64,000 nucleotides of DNA from NCBI RefSeq assembly GCF_002155695.1, contig NZ_MUYJ01000003.1, positions 62,001 through 126,000 on the forward strand, written 5' to 3'. A program made the translations under genes and the position numbers. A model generated the notes under the pieces. It did not search any database. It worked only from the letters and a program-made list of their open reading frames with translations, and was not told the origin of the DNA. Position 1 is the stretch's first letter, and each line of letters opens with the position of its first letter. Positions 18,443 to 32,270 of this stretch are shown in pieces. This stretch comes from Erythrobacter tepidarius (GTDB taxonomy: Bacteria; Pseudomonadota; Alphaproteobacteria; Sphingomonadales; Sphingomonadaceae).

Positions 18443-18473
18443 AAGGCCCGATCCCGAAAGAGGACCGGGCCTT
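18443..18473 (-). terminator. Rho-independent terminator of the sdhCDA operon
   Basis: Read on the minus strand, AAGGCCCG and CGGGCCTT form a perfect 8-bp stem around a 15-base loop, 25 bases after the sdhA stop. The minus-strand sequence after the stem is TTGGTTTTGG, a moderate U tract. It lies between sdhA and the start of the C13 peptidase gene. Confidence 0.75.
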
Positions 18474-18498
18474 CGATTTCATTCGCCGAAACGCTGGA

Positions 18499-20367
18499 TC
18501 AATACACCCGCGCCTTCGGCTCGATATAGGCGATATCGTCGGTCAGCGTGTAATCGTGGACCGGGCGGTAATCGATCCGGATATTGCCGCCGCGCCCGCC
18601 CCAGCCATCGAACCAGGCGATGGTGTGCTTCATCCATTCCTTGTCATTGCGCTCGGGGTAGTCCTCGTGCGCGTGGGCGCCGCGGCTTTCCTTGCGGTTG
18701 GCGGCGCTGGCCATGGTGACATTGGCCTGGGCCATGAGATTGTCGAGCTCGAGTGTCTCGATCAGATCGGAGTTCCAGATCAGCGAACGGTCGGTGACAT
18801 GGATGTCCTCCATCCGCTTGTTCTGTTCGGCCAGCTTGGCCACGCCCTCGTCCATCAGCTTCTGGTCGCGGAACACGGCGCAGTGCTTTTGCATCGCCTT
18901 CTGCATCTCCGCGCGGATCTGCGCGGTGGGCGAGCCACCATTGGCGTAGCGGAAGTGATCGAGCCGGGTCAGCGCGAAATCGGCGCTGTCGGCGGGCAGC
19001 TCGGGCTGCTTGGCGTTGGGCTTGAGGTTGTCACGCAGGTGGTGGCCGGTCGCACGGCCGAACACCACGAGGTCGATCAGCGAGTTCGAGCCGAGGCGGT
19101 TGGCCCCGTGCACCGAAACGCAGGCCGCCTCGCCCACGGCATAGAGGCCGGGAATGACGGTATCCGGATTGCCGTCCGGTCCCAGTGTCACGACCTGCCC
19201 ATGGTAGTTACACGGAATGCCGCCCATGTTGTAATGCACCGTCGGGGTGACGGGCAGCGGCTGTTTGGTGAGATCGACCCCGGCGAAGATCTTGCCGCTT
19301 TCGGTGATGCCCGGCAGGCGCTCGGCCAGCACCTTGGGATCGATGTGATCGAGGTGGAGGTAGATGTGATCGCCCTCCGGCCCGACGCCGCGGCCCTCGC
19401 GGATCTCGAGCGCCATCGAACGGCTCACCACGTCGCGGCTGGCGAGGTCTTTCGCGCTCGGCGCGTAGCGCTCCATGAAGCGCTCGCCCTCGGAGTTGGT
19501 GAGATAGCCCCCCTCCCCGCGCGCGCCTTCGGTGATCAGCACGCCCGCGCCGTAGATACCGGTGGGGTGGAACTGCACGAATTCCATGTCCTGCAGCGGC
19601 AAGCCGGCGCGCAGCACCATCCCGCCACCGTCGCCAGTGCAGGTGTGGGCCGAGGTGGCGGTGTAGTAGCAGCGCCCGTACCCGCCGGTCGCCAGCACCA
19701 CGCTCTGCGCGCGGAAGCGATGGATCGTGCCGTCATCGAGGCACATCGCCATCACCCCGACGCATTGCTTCACCCCGTCCCGCTCGGACATGATCAGATC
19801 GAGCGCGAAATATTCGATGAAGAAGTCCGCGTCATACTTCAGGCTTTGCTGATAGAGGGCATGAAGCATGGCATGGCCGGTGCGGTCGGCCGCGGCGCAG
19901 GTGCGCTGCACTGGCGGGCCGGCGCCCATGTTCTGCATGTGCCCGCCGAACGGGCGCTGGTAGATCGTGCCATCGGGATTGCGGCTGAAAGGAACGCCCG
20001 CGTGTTCGAGTTCATAGACCGCCGCCGGGGCCTCGCGCGCGAGGTATTCGATCGCATCCTGATCGCCCAGCCAGTCCGAACCCTTGACAGTGTCATACAT
20101 GTGCCAGGTCCAGTGGTCGGGACTGTTGTTGCCGAGCGAGGCGGCGATCCCGCCCTGGGCAGCAACCGTGTGCGAACGGGTGGGGAAGACCTTGGAGATG
20201 TTGGCGGTGCGCAGGCCCGCCTCGGCCGCGCCCATGGTCGCGCGCAGGCCCGAACCGCCCGCGCCCACCACCACCACGTCATAGGTGTGATCGACGATTG
20301 TGTAGGCGCCCTTCAGATGCGCGCCTCCCACATCATTGGCGGTTCCCTTGGGTGCTGCGGTAGCCAT
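18499..20367 (-). CDS. sdhA: Succinate dehydrogenase flavoprotein subunit
   Basis: 622 residues. FAD-binding [17 protein letters not shown] near residue 30, the covalent FAD His in [10 protein letters not shown], and [19 protein letters not shown] and catalytic [14 protein letters not shown]-like sequence ([15 protein letters not shown]) are all present. The N-terminus is about 20 residues longer than usual. With SdhB it oxidises succinate in the TCA cycle and passes electrons to the membrane anchor. Its ATG overlaps the sdhD stop by one base. sdhB does not follow; a terminator does. Confidence 0.97.
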   Translation of the reverse strand: MATAAPKGTANDVGGAHLKGAYTIVDHTYDVVVVGAGGSGLRATMGAAEAGLRTANISKVFPTRSHTVAAQGGIAASLGNNSPDHWTWHMYDTVKGSDWLGDQDAIEYLAREAPAAVYELEHAGVPFSRNPDGTIYQRPFGGHMQNMGAGPPVQRTCAAADRTGHAMLHALYQQSLKYDADFFIEYFALDLIMSERDGVKQCVGVMAMCLDDGTIHRFRAQSVVLATGGYGRCYYTATSAHTCTGDGGGMVLRAGLPLQDMEFVQFHPTGIYGAGVLITEGARGEGGYLTNSEGERFMERYAPSAKDLASRDVVSRSMALEIREGRGVGPEGDHIYLHLDHIDPKVLAERLPGITESGKIFAGVDLTKQPLPVTPTVHYNMGGIPCNYHGQVVTLGPDGNPDTVIPGLYAVGEAACVSVHGANRLGSNSLIDLVVFGRATGHHLRDNLKPNAKQPELPADSADFALTRLDHFRYANGGSPTAQIRAEMQKAMQKHCAVFRDQKLMDEGVAKLAEQNKRMEDIHVTDRSLIWNSDLIETLELDNLMAQANVTMASAANRKESRGAHAHEDYPERNDKEWMKHTIAWFDGWGGRGGNIRIDYRPVHDYTLTDDIAYIEPKARVY

Positions 20368-20753
20368 CAGGCCTTACCTCCGAATGCGAGCGCGGCGACG
20401 CTGAAAATCCCGTAGGCGCCGCCGCCGATGGTTGCGAGGTTGAGCGCGAGGAGCGCTCCGAACTTGGTGCCGGTGTCGTGCAGATAGTCCTCGATCAGCA
20501 CCTGCAGGCCGAGCCTTGCGTGCCAGAACAGGCTGAACACCAGCAGGATCATCGCGGTCGCGTTGAACGGATGCGCGAGCCACTTGGTGATGGTGGCATG
20601 GCCATAATCCCCGAGCATGACGAGGCTGACCAGCAGCCAGCTCATCAGCACCAGATTGCCCACCGCGGTAAAGCGCTGCACCAGCCAGTGATGCGCGCCG
20701 TGATGCGCTGCGCCCAAGCCGCGGACGCGGCCGATGGAAGTTCCGTTACCCAT
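20367..20753 (-). CDS. sdhD: Succinate dehydrogenase hydrophobic membrane anchor subunit
   Basis: 128 residues from the ATG at 20753; the frame is open further upstream inside sdhC but does not resemble SdhD there. Three membrane segments are visible ([35 protein letters not shown] and [20 protein letters not shown]). The [16 protein letters not shown] segment carries the conserved His that helps bind haem b, and the Asp/Tyr near the quinone site. It sits between sdhC and sdhA with an overlap of one base to sdhA. Confidence 0.9.
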   Translation of the reverse strand: MGNGTSIGRVRGLGAAHHGAHHWLVQRFTAVGNLVLMSWLLVSLVMLGDYGHATITKWLAHPFNATAMILLVFSLFWHARLGLQVLIEDYLHDTGTKFGALLALNLATIGGGAYGIFSVAALAFGGKA

Positions 20754-20764
20754 GTGTCGTCCCC

Positions 20765-21145
20765 TTACCTGATCAGGATAACGGCCCAGAAGGCCGCGGT
20801 AAGAACAACCGCGATCACCGGCGAGGCGATCGACCACAGGCGGTTGGTGTTGAGTTCGTAGCCGGCACCTATATCGAGCACGAAATGGCGAAGCCCGCTC
20901 ATCAGGTGGGTGAAGAATGCCCAGGAGAGCCCGACCAGCACGATCATTCCCGGGACCGAGCCCATGATCCGCTGGAAGCTGCCATAGGCTTCCGGCCCGC
21001 CCGCGAGCGCACCAAGCCACCACACCAGCACTCCCAGCCCGACCAGCGCCATCCCGTCACCGGTCGCGCGGTGCAGGATCGAAACGAGCATGTGCGGCCC
21101 CCAGCGCCAGATCTGGAGATGGGGCGAAAGCGGTCTTTGGTTCAT
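20765..21145 (-). CDS. sdhC: Succinate dehydrogenase cytochrome b556 subunit
   Basis: 126 residues from the ATG at 21145, giving the canonical MNQRPLSPHLQIWRW. The family signatures SILHRATG (quinone-site Ser/Arg) and HLMSGLRHFVLDIG (haem His) are present, along with three membrane helices. A spacing of 11 bases to sdhD and the one-base sdhD/sdhA overlap support one operon. The operon promoter should lie in the 109-base gap to the divergent SDR gene. Confidence 0.93.
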   Translation of the reverse strand: MNQRPLSPHLQIWRWGPHMLVSILHRATGDGMALVGLGVLVWWLGALAGGPEAYGSFQRIMGSVPGMIVLVGLSWAFFTHLMSGLRHFVLDIGAGYELNTNRLWSIASPVIAVVLTAAFWAVILIR

Positions 21146-21254
21146 GATGATACCGTCGTGTCCCTGTTGGTCGCATCCCATCTAGCGCGGATGTCGGCTG
21201 AGGCAAGCGGCGACATAGTGGACACGGCTTGCAAAGTTTCGGATAGCGCCTTGC

Positions 21255-21980
21255 ATGGGACACATTCTTGTAACCGGATCGAGCCGCGGCATCGGCAGGG
21301 CAGCGCTTGCGGCGCTGGCCGCGCGCGGGGCGAGAGTCATCGGCCACGCCTCGCGTCCGCAGGCCGACTTGCCTCCCGGGGTGCCGCTGATCGCGGCCGA
21401 TTTCGGCGATCCCTTAGCCGCGCAGAGCCTGTGGGAGCAGGCACTCGAGATCGCGGGCGGGGCCATCGACGTGGTGGTCAATAATGCCGGACGCTTCGAG
21501 GCCAACCGGCTCGACCGGTCGGACATCGAATGGCTCGATGCGTGGGAGGACACGCTGCGTGTCAACCTCACCAGCGCCGCGCAGCTCTCGCGCTTTGCGG
21601 TGCGCCACTGGCAGGCGCGTGGCTTTGCCGGCCGACTGGTGCACGTGGCGAGCCGCGCCGCCTATCGCGGCGATTCGCCCGCGCACTGGCACTATGCCGC
21701 AGCCAAGAGCGGGATGGTGGCGATGCACAAGACCATTGCCCGCGCCTATGCCAGGCAAGGCATCCTCAGCTTTGCTGTCACCCCCGGCTTCACCGACACC
21801 TCCATGGCCGGCGACTACTTGGCCAGCCGCGGCGGGCCGGGGCTGCTCGCCGACATTCCGCTCGGCCGTGTTGCCACCCCGGACGAAATCGCCGCGATCA
21901 TCACCTTCTGCGCGCTCGACGCGCCGCCGAGCATGACCGGGGCGGTGATCGATGCCAACGGAGCGAGCTTTGTCCGCTAA
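21255..21980 (+). CDS. SDR family oxidoreductase
   Basis: 241 residues. TGSSRGIG (residues 7-14), VVNNAG (about 77) and the catalytic HYAAAKSG (YxxxK, about 150) with a preceding Ser in VASRAAY are all present. The C-terminus ends GAVIDANGASFVR, the usual SDR cofactor-side strand. The substrate is unknown. Transcription runs divergently from sdhC; the 3' end overlaps the PrmA-type methyltransferase gene, implying co-translation with it. Confidence 0.85.
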   Translation: MGHILVTGSSRGIGRAALAALAARGARVIGHASRPQADLPPGVPLIAADFGDPLAAQSLWEQALEIAGGAIDVVVNNAGRFEANRLDRSDIEWLDAWEDTLRVNLTSAAQLSRFAVRHWQARGFAGRLVHVASRAAYRGDSPAHWHYAAAKSGMVAMHKTIARAYARQGILSFAVTPGFTDTSMAGDYLASRGGPGLLADIPLGRVATPDEIAAIITFCALDAPPSMTGAVIDANGASFVR

Positions 21981-22892
21981 CGCCACCTGGAAACTCTCGG
22001 CCTTCGCCCCCAAGCCCGTGGTCCAGGCGGCGCTCATCGCGCATGACGCAATCGAGGACTGGGACCCCGATCTCGTCATCGCCGGGCGCGAGGTCGCCGA
22101 GGACCGGCCCGAGGACTGGGTGCTCGAAGCCTGGTATCCGGCAAGGCCCGGCAAAGCCCAGAAAGCGGCGATCGCTGGCCTGTTCGCGGGGGTGGCGGAA
22201 AATGGGGTTCCGAAGATCACCATCGAGCAACTCCCTCCCGCAGACTGGGTGACGCTCAGCCAGCAGGGCGTCACGCCGATCCGGGCCGGGCGCTTCCATG
22301 TCCACACCCCCGATTTTCCCGCTGCGCCCGATGCGATCGATATCATCATTCCCGCCAGCCAGGCCTTTGGCACCGGCCAACACCGCACCACCGCAGGCTG
22401 TCTCGAAATGCTCGGCCACATGAAGGCAACCGGCATGGCGGTGCGCAATATCGCTGATATCGGCACCGGCACCGGCCTGCTCGGCTTCGCCGCGCTGCGC
22501 CTGTGGCCGCGTGCGCTGTGCACGTTGACCGACATCGATCCGGTTTGCGTGCCGGTGGTCACGGACAACGCCGCGCGCAACGCCATCGCGCTCGGACCCA
22601 GGCCGGGCGAGGCGCTGATGATCCTCGCCGACGGGATGGGCGATCCGCTGATCACCTTGCGCGGGCCTTACGATCTGCTGATTGCCAACATCCTTGCCAG
22701 CCCGCTGGTGCGCCTCGCGCCCGATTTCGGGAAGGCGGTGGTGCCGGGGGGCAGCCTGCTGGTGGCCGGCCTATTGGCGGGCGAGCAGGAGAATGACGTG
22801 CAGCGCGCCATGCGCCGGGCCGGTTTCCGCATGGCCGCAAGATTGCAAAGCGGCGACTGGGCGATCCTGTGGCTGCGCCGGCGGAGGGCGCG

Positions 22893-22896
<4 letters not shown>
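21952..22896 (+). CDS. prmA: Ribosomal protein L11 methyltransferase
   Basis: 314 residues. The mid-region IIPASQAFGTGQHRTTAGCLEML segment and DIGTGTGLLGFAALR (SAM motif I), TDIDPVCV and LLIANILASPLVRLAPDF (NxxA motif) match PrmA, which trimethylates L11. The coordinates use the first ATG (21952), overlapping the SDR gene by 29 bases; a TTG at 21970 has a better-placed GGAG six bases upstream and may be the true start. The N-terminal L11-binding domain is present. Confidence 0.87.
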
Positions 22897-26446
<3,550 letters not shown>

Positions 26447-26450
<4 letters not shown>

Positions 26451-28111
26451 ACCCCCTCCAGCAGCCGGTCGGCCTGCGCGCGGGCTTCGGGCGTGACCTC
26501 GGCGCCCGAGAGCATCCGCGCGATCTCCTCCTGCCGGCCCGCAGCGTCGAGCAGCACCACGCTCGTCTTGGTCACCGTGCCGCTGGAAGCCTTGGCGATC
26601 AGGTAATGCTGCCCCCCGCGCGCCGCGACCTGCGGGCTGTGCGTCACCGCCAGCAATTGCCCGTCGCTCGCCAGCCGCGCCAGCCGCTCGCCGATGGCCG
26701 AGGCGACCGCCCCGCCCACGCCGCGGTCGATCTCGTCGAAGATGATCGTCGCCGCCCCGCCCTTCTCCGCCAGCGCGACCTTGAGCGCGAGGATGAAACG
26801 CGAAAGCTCCCCGCCCGACGCGATCTTGGCGAGCGGCGCGAAGTCCGCGCCGGGGTTGGTGGAGATGAGAAATTCGACCGCATCCATGCCATGGGCGCCC
26901 CAGCGTTCCTCGGGCAGCTTGGCCACCTGCGTGCGGAACCTGGCGGCATCGAGCCTGAGCGGCGCGAGTTCGGCTGCGACCGCCGCGTCGAGCCTGCCCG
27001 CCGCCGCGGTGCGCGCCCTATGCGCCGCCTCTGCCGCCGCGACATAGGCGCTGCGGGCTTCCTTGGCCGCCGCTTCCAGCGCGTCCAATTGTGCTTCCCC
27101 GCCCTCGATCGCGTCGAGCCGGGCGCGCATGGTGCGCATCAGCTCGGGCAGATCGTCGACCTCGCAGCGGTGCTTGCGCGCGGCAGCGCGCAGATCGAAC
27201 AGCCGCGTCTCGGCCCGTTCAAGCGCGATCGGATCATGCGCCAGCGCCTCGGCGGCCATGGCCAGCTTGTCCTCGGCCTCGCCCGCCTCGATCACCGCGC
27301 GGTCGAGCGCGGCGAGCGCCTCGGCCAGCAGCGGGTGCTGCCCGGCAATCCGGTCAAGCCGCCGCGCCGCCAAACGCAGCGCCGCAAGCGGGGAATCCGA
27401 GCCGTCCCAGACGTGCCGCAGCTCCTCAAGATCACCCGCCAGCCTCTCGCCCTTTTGCATGTCGGCCCGGGCCAGCGCGAGGCGCTCCTCCTCGCCCGCG
27501 ACCGGATCCAGCGCGGTCAGTTCGGCCAGGTGGGCGATGAGCAGATCCTGATCGGCCTTGGCCTGCTCCACGCTTCCGCGCGCTTCGGCCAGCTGCGCCT
27601 CGGCGCGCGCCCACTCGGCCCAGGCGCGTTCCAAGCCGGCCACATCCGTCCCGGCATAGCGATCGAGCAGCGCGCGGTGCCCGCGGGGGTTGACGAGGCC
27701 GCGATCATCGTGCTGGCCGTGCAGTTCAACCAGCGCGGGCGCCAGTTCGCGCAGCAGGGCGACGCTCGCCGGTTGATCGTTGATGAACGCCTTGGAGCCG
27801 CCATCGGCCTTGATCTGGCGACGGATCAGCAGCGGCTCGCCCGGTTCGATGGCGATGTCGGCATCCTCCAGCGCGGCGGCAATCGCGGAGGGCAGCGTGG
27901 CGAATTCGAAGGTGGCGGCAACGCTCGCCTTATCCTCGCCGGCGCGCACCAGCGCGGTGTCCGCGCGATCCCCCAGCACCAGCCCCAAAGCATCGAGCAG
28001 GATCGACTTGCCCGCGCCGGTCTCTCCGGTGAGCACGCCCAGCCCGCGCGCGAATTCAAGATCGAGCGCTTCGATGAGGACGACGTTGCGGATCGAGAGG
28101 CGGGTGAGCAT
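26447..28111 (-). CDS. recN: DNA repair protein RecN
   Basis: 554 residues. The N-terminal Walker A TGETGAGKSILLDAL (residues 28-42) is followed by a long central coiled coil and the C-terminal ABC signature ASGGELSRFILALK and Walker B TIIFDEIDRGVGG. It is an SMC-like protein in double-strand break repair. It lies between bamD (95-base gap) and the hydrolase lipoprotein gene, which overlaps its stop. Confidence 0.97.
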
Positions 28112-28205
28112 GGGCAGCGGAACAGATAGCGCACGTGCGCAGCCGCGTCACCTGCGGATGCGCGGGCAATCCCCAAGCCTCGGGGCGCGGCGCCGCCCGC
28201 AGGGC

Positions 28206-29000
28206 TCAGCTCGCGGTGACGCCCTCAGCGTGCTTGTTCACCAGCTTGTACGCCTTCTCGTACCACTTGGAGCCGGGATAGTTTGCCCCCAGCACCGCGG
28301 CATATTTCACCGCCTCTGCCGGGATGCCGAGCGCAAGGCTGCTCTCGCACAGGCGGTAGAGCGCCTCGGGCGTGTGGCTGGTGGTGTCGAACTTTTCGAC
28401 CACGTTGCGGAAGCGCAAGTCGGCGGCAAGCCACATGCCCATGCGCTGGTAATGGCGGCCGATCTCCATTTCCTTGCCCGCGAGGTGATCTTCGACCAGA
28501 TCGAGCTTCAACCGCGCATCGGCGGCATATTCGCTCTGCGGGAAGCGCCGGTTGACCTCGCGCAGCGCGGTCTGCGCCTGCTCGGTGATCTTCTGGTCTC
28601 GGGTCACGTCGCTGATCTGCTCGTAGTAGGAGAGCGCGATCAGATAATAGGCGTAAGGTGCATCCTTGTTGCCGGGGTGGATCGACAAGAACCGCTGGGC
28701 GTTCTGGATCGCCTTGTTGTAGTCGCGCGCGATGTAATAGCTGAAGGCGCTCATCAACTGCGCGCGGCGCGCCCAGGGCGAATAGGGGTGCTGGCGCTCG
28801 ACTTCGTCGAACAGCGCTGCGGCGACCAGCGTGTTGCCGCGATCGAGCCGGCGCTGCGCTTCGGCATAGAGCGATTCGACATCGCGTGCGACATAGGCGA
28901 CGTCCTTGCCCTCGGTCGAACGGGCGCACCCGGCAGTGGTGGCAAGCGCCGCCGCGATCAGGCCGGCGCGCAAAATACGGGAGGAGAAGGATGTCACCAT
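28206..29000 (-). CDS. bamD: Outer membrane protein assembly factor BamD
   Basis: 264 residues from the ATG at 29000. A lipoprotein signal with lipobox ending TAGC (Cys25) is followed by TPR-like helices: LYAEAQRRLDRGNTLVAAAL, FDEVERQHPYSPWARRAQLM, SAFSYYIARDYNKAIQNAQR and FLSIHPGNKDAPYAYYLIAL. This is the BamD/ComL family, part of the BAM complex inserting beta-barrel proteins into the outer membrane. The gene leads the bamD-recN-ligA block known in alphaproteobacteria; lpxC, often upstream, is not here. Confidence 0.95.
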   Translation of the reverse strand: MVTSFSSRILRAGLIAAALATTAGCARSTEGKDVAYVARDVESLYAEAQRRLDRGNTLVAAALFDEVERQHPYSPWARRAQLMSAFSYYIARDYNKAIQNAQRFLSIHPGNKDAPYAYYLIALSYYEQISDVTRDQKITEQAQTALREVNRRFPQSEYAADARLKLDLVEDHLAGKEMEIGRHYQRMGMWLAADLRFRNVVEKFDTTSHTPEALYRLCESSLALGIPAEAVKYAAVLGANYPGSKWYEKAYKLVNKHAEGVTAS

Positions 29001-29337
29001 GGCGCACCCTATAGCGAGCGGCGCGCTGAACGCCAAGTGAAGGGTGAAGCCCCTTGCGCAGGTCATCGGCTTGGGAAAGTGGGGCGCAGCTCGTCGGGCT
29101 GGCCCACCTTGCAATCCAAGCGCAGCCGCGCCGCGCGCAGGGCCGGTGCGCGGGCAAACGCGCGGCGGCGCGGGACGGCCTCGGCCCAACCGGCATTTTC
29201 CTACACGCGCCTTTTGTGTTCCAAACTCCAACGGTCGCACAGCGACCGCAAGGGCGACCGCCCGCCCGCAGCGACGCTGGCGCAGCCAGCATAAGCGAGG
29301 AAACCGCGCCCGCACAGGCGGGTGCGAAAGGATAAAG
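29001..29337. promoter_or_regulatory. Divergent intergenic region with a group of mini-hairpins
   Basis: This 337-base stretch separates bamD (minus) from the HTH-like gene (plus) and must hold both promoters, although no clear -35/-10 pair stands out. The part from 29232 to 29324 holds three clear hairpins: CGGTCGC-ACA-GCGACCG (29232-29248), GCTGGC-GCA-GCCAGC (29276-29290) and CCCGC-ACAG-GCGGG (29309-29322), plus a weaker GGGCGACCGCCC (29252-29263). They end just before the AAGGA ribosome-binding site, so they would be in the mRNA leader if transcription starts upstream of them. Confidence 0.45.
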
Positions 29338-30153
29338 ATGACCAGACGCAAAGACCCCCGCATCACCCGCCGCCCCGTCCCCGCGGGCGAGCTGCCCCCC
29401 TTCACCCCCGTCCCGCGCCGCTGCGCGCGTCACGACGGCTGGACCCCTGAGCGCCAGATCGCCTTCATCGAGGCGCTGGCCGACACCGGCTCGGTTGAGG
29501 CCGCCTCCAAGGCCGTCAACATGAGCGCCGAGGGCGCCTACAACCTGCGCCGCCAGCCCGGAGCCGAGAGCTTCCGGGCCGCGTGGGAGGCTGCGCTCCA
29601 GCTCGGCGTCCAGCGGATCGAGGACGTGGTGATGGACCGCGCGTTGAACGGCGTTGAGGAACCGCTCTACTCCTACGGCAAGCTGGTCGGCACCCGGCGG
29701 CGCTATAACGACCGGCTGCTGATGTTCATCCTGCGCAACCGTGCGCCCGAACGCTTCGCCGAAGGCAAGCCCAAGGCATTGAACGCGATCGGCCGGATGG
29801 AGCGCGAACGGCTCAAGAAGAAGTGGCGCAAGGAGTGGGAGGCCGAGCAGCGCAACGTCACGCCCGAGGAGGTGCGCGCCAGCATCGAGCGCAAGATCAT
29901 CGAACTGCGGACTCGTACCCGGCGCGAGGCCGAGCACCGCTGGGCCGCGCTGTCGCCGGAAACCCGCAGCGCCTGGGCGCGCTTCATCGCCTTGCGCGAC
30001 CGCGACCTTGCCGCGATGAACGCCGATGCCAAGACCCGCGCGGTGCTCGACGTGCCATGGCAGGCGCGGGCGGATCATTTCGATCCACCGGAAAGGCTGC
30101 GGTTGGTTGGGGGCGAATGCGCGGCGACGCAGGCGCCGGAGGAAGAGGAATGA
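29338..30153 (+). CDS. Uncharacterised protein with HTH-like N-terminal part
   Basis: 271 residues from the ATG at 29338, preceded by AAGGA. Residues about 35-75 (WTPERQIAFIEALADTGSVE, AASKAVNMSAEGAYNLRRQ) look like the terminase-small-subunit/homeodomain-like helix-turn-helix that recognises repeated DNA. Then come AFRAAWEAALQLGVQRIEDV-like helices, a basic coiled region (MERERLKKKWRKEWEAEQR) and an acidic C-terminal tail. I do not know the family function; DNA binding is an inference. It lies alone between bamD and lepA, flanked on both sides by small hairpins. Codon use resembles its neighbours. Confidence 0.7.
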   Translation: MTRRKDPRITRRPVPAGELPPFTPVPRRCARHDGWTPERQIAFIEALADTGSVEAASKAVNMSAEGAYNLRRQPGAESFRAAWEAALQLGVQRIEDVVMDRALNGVEEPLYSYGKLVGTRRRYNDRLLMFILRNRAPERFAEGKPKALNAIGRMERERLKKKWRKEWEAEQRNVTPEEVRASIERKIIELRTRTRREAEHRWAALSPETRSAWARFIALRDRDLAAMNADAKTRAVLDVPWQARADHFDPPERLRLVGGECAATQAPEEEE

Positions 30154-30155
30154 AG

Positions 30156-30387
30156 GCGCGCAGCGCAAACCTTCGCGAAGCGAACGGCAAGCTGCAAGCC
30201 GGTGCGCGTCAGCGCATCACCCGCCCCGACCGGCGGGTCGCCCCTAAGCAAAGCGAGGGATGAACCCGATTGCCCTCAAAGCCCCGGCCAAGAGGTGGGC
30301 TTCGCCCAGTTTCGCTTCCGAACGGGTTTCACTGCGGCCCCGCCGGCCGGAGTTGCAGCCTCTCGCGCGTAAGCTTCGCTTACACGC
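30156..30387. repeat. Array of short hairpins between HTH gene and lepA
   Basis: Short perfect stems occur in close succession: GCGC-GCA-GCGC (30156-30166), TTCGC-GAA-GCGAA (30172-30184), TGCGC-GTCA-GCGCA (30203-30216), ACCCGCC-6-GGCGGGT (30219-30238), TGGGC-TTC-GCCCA (30296-30308) and GTAAGC-TTC-GCTTAC (30369-30383). The last extends by three more pairs past a mismatch. Several have the GC-GNA-GC form (or its complement), which is known to give very stable DNA mini-hairpins. The final one lies just after the lepA stop and may act in termination. No coding sequence is supported here. Confidence 0.5.
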
Positions 30388-30393
30388 ACGGCT

Positions 30394-32211
<1,818 letters not shown>

Positions 32212-32270
32212 CGTGCCCGCGACTTAGCCTTGCGATGCGGCAAAGTCATTCGAGAAAAACACAACTGTCC

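Noticed and set aside
18421-20415. 664-codon plus-strand frame antisense to sdhA
   Set aside because: It covers sdhA exactly on the other strand and has shadow composition.
30150-30263. 37-codon frame starting in an ATGA overlap with the HTH-like gene
   Set aside because: It is made mostly of the mini-hairpin DNA and has no hydrophobic or conserved pattern; the overlap is probably chance.
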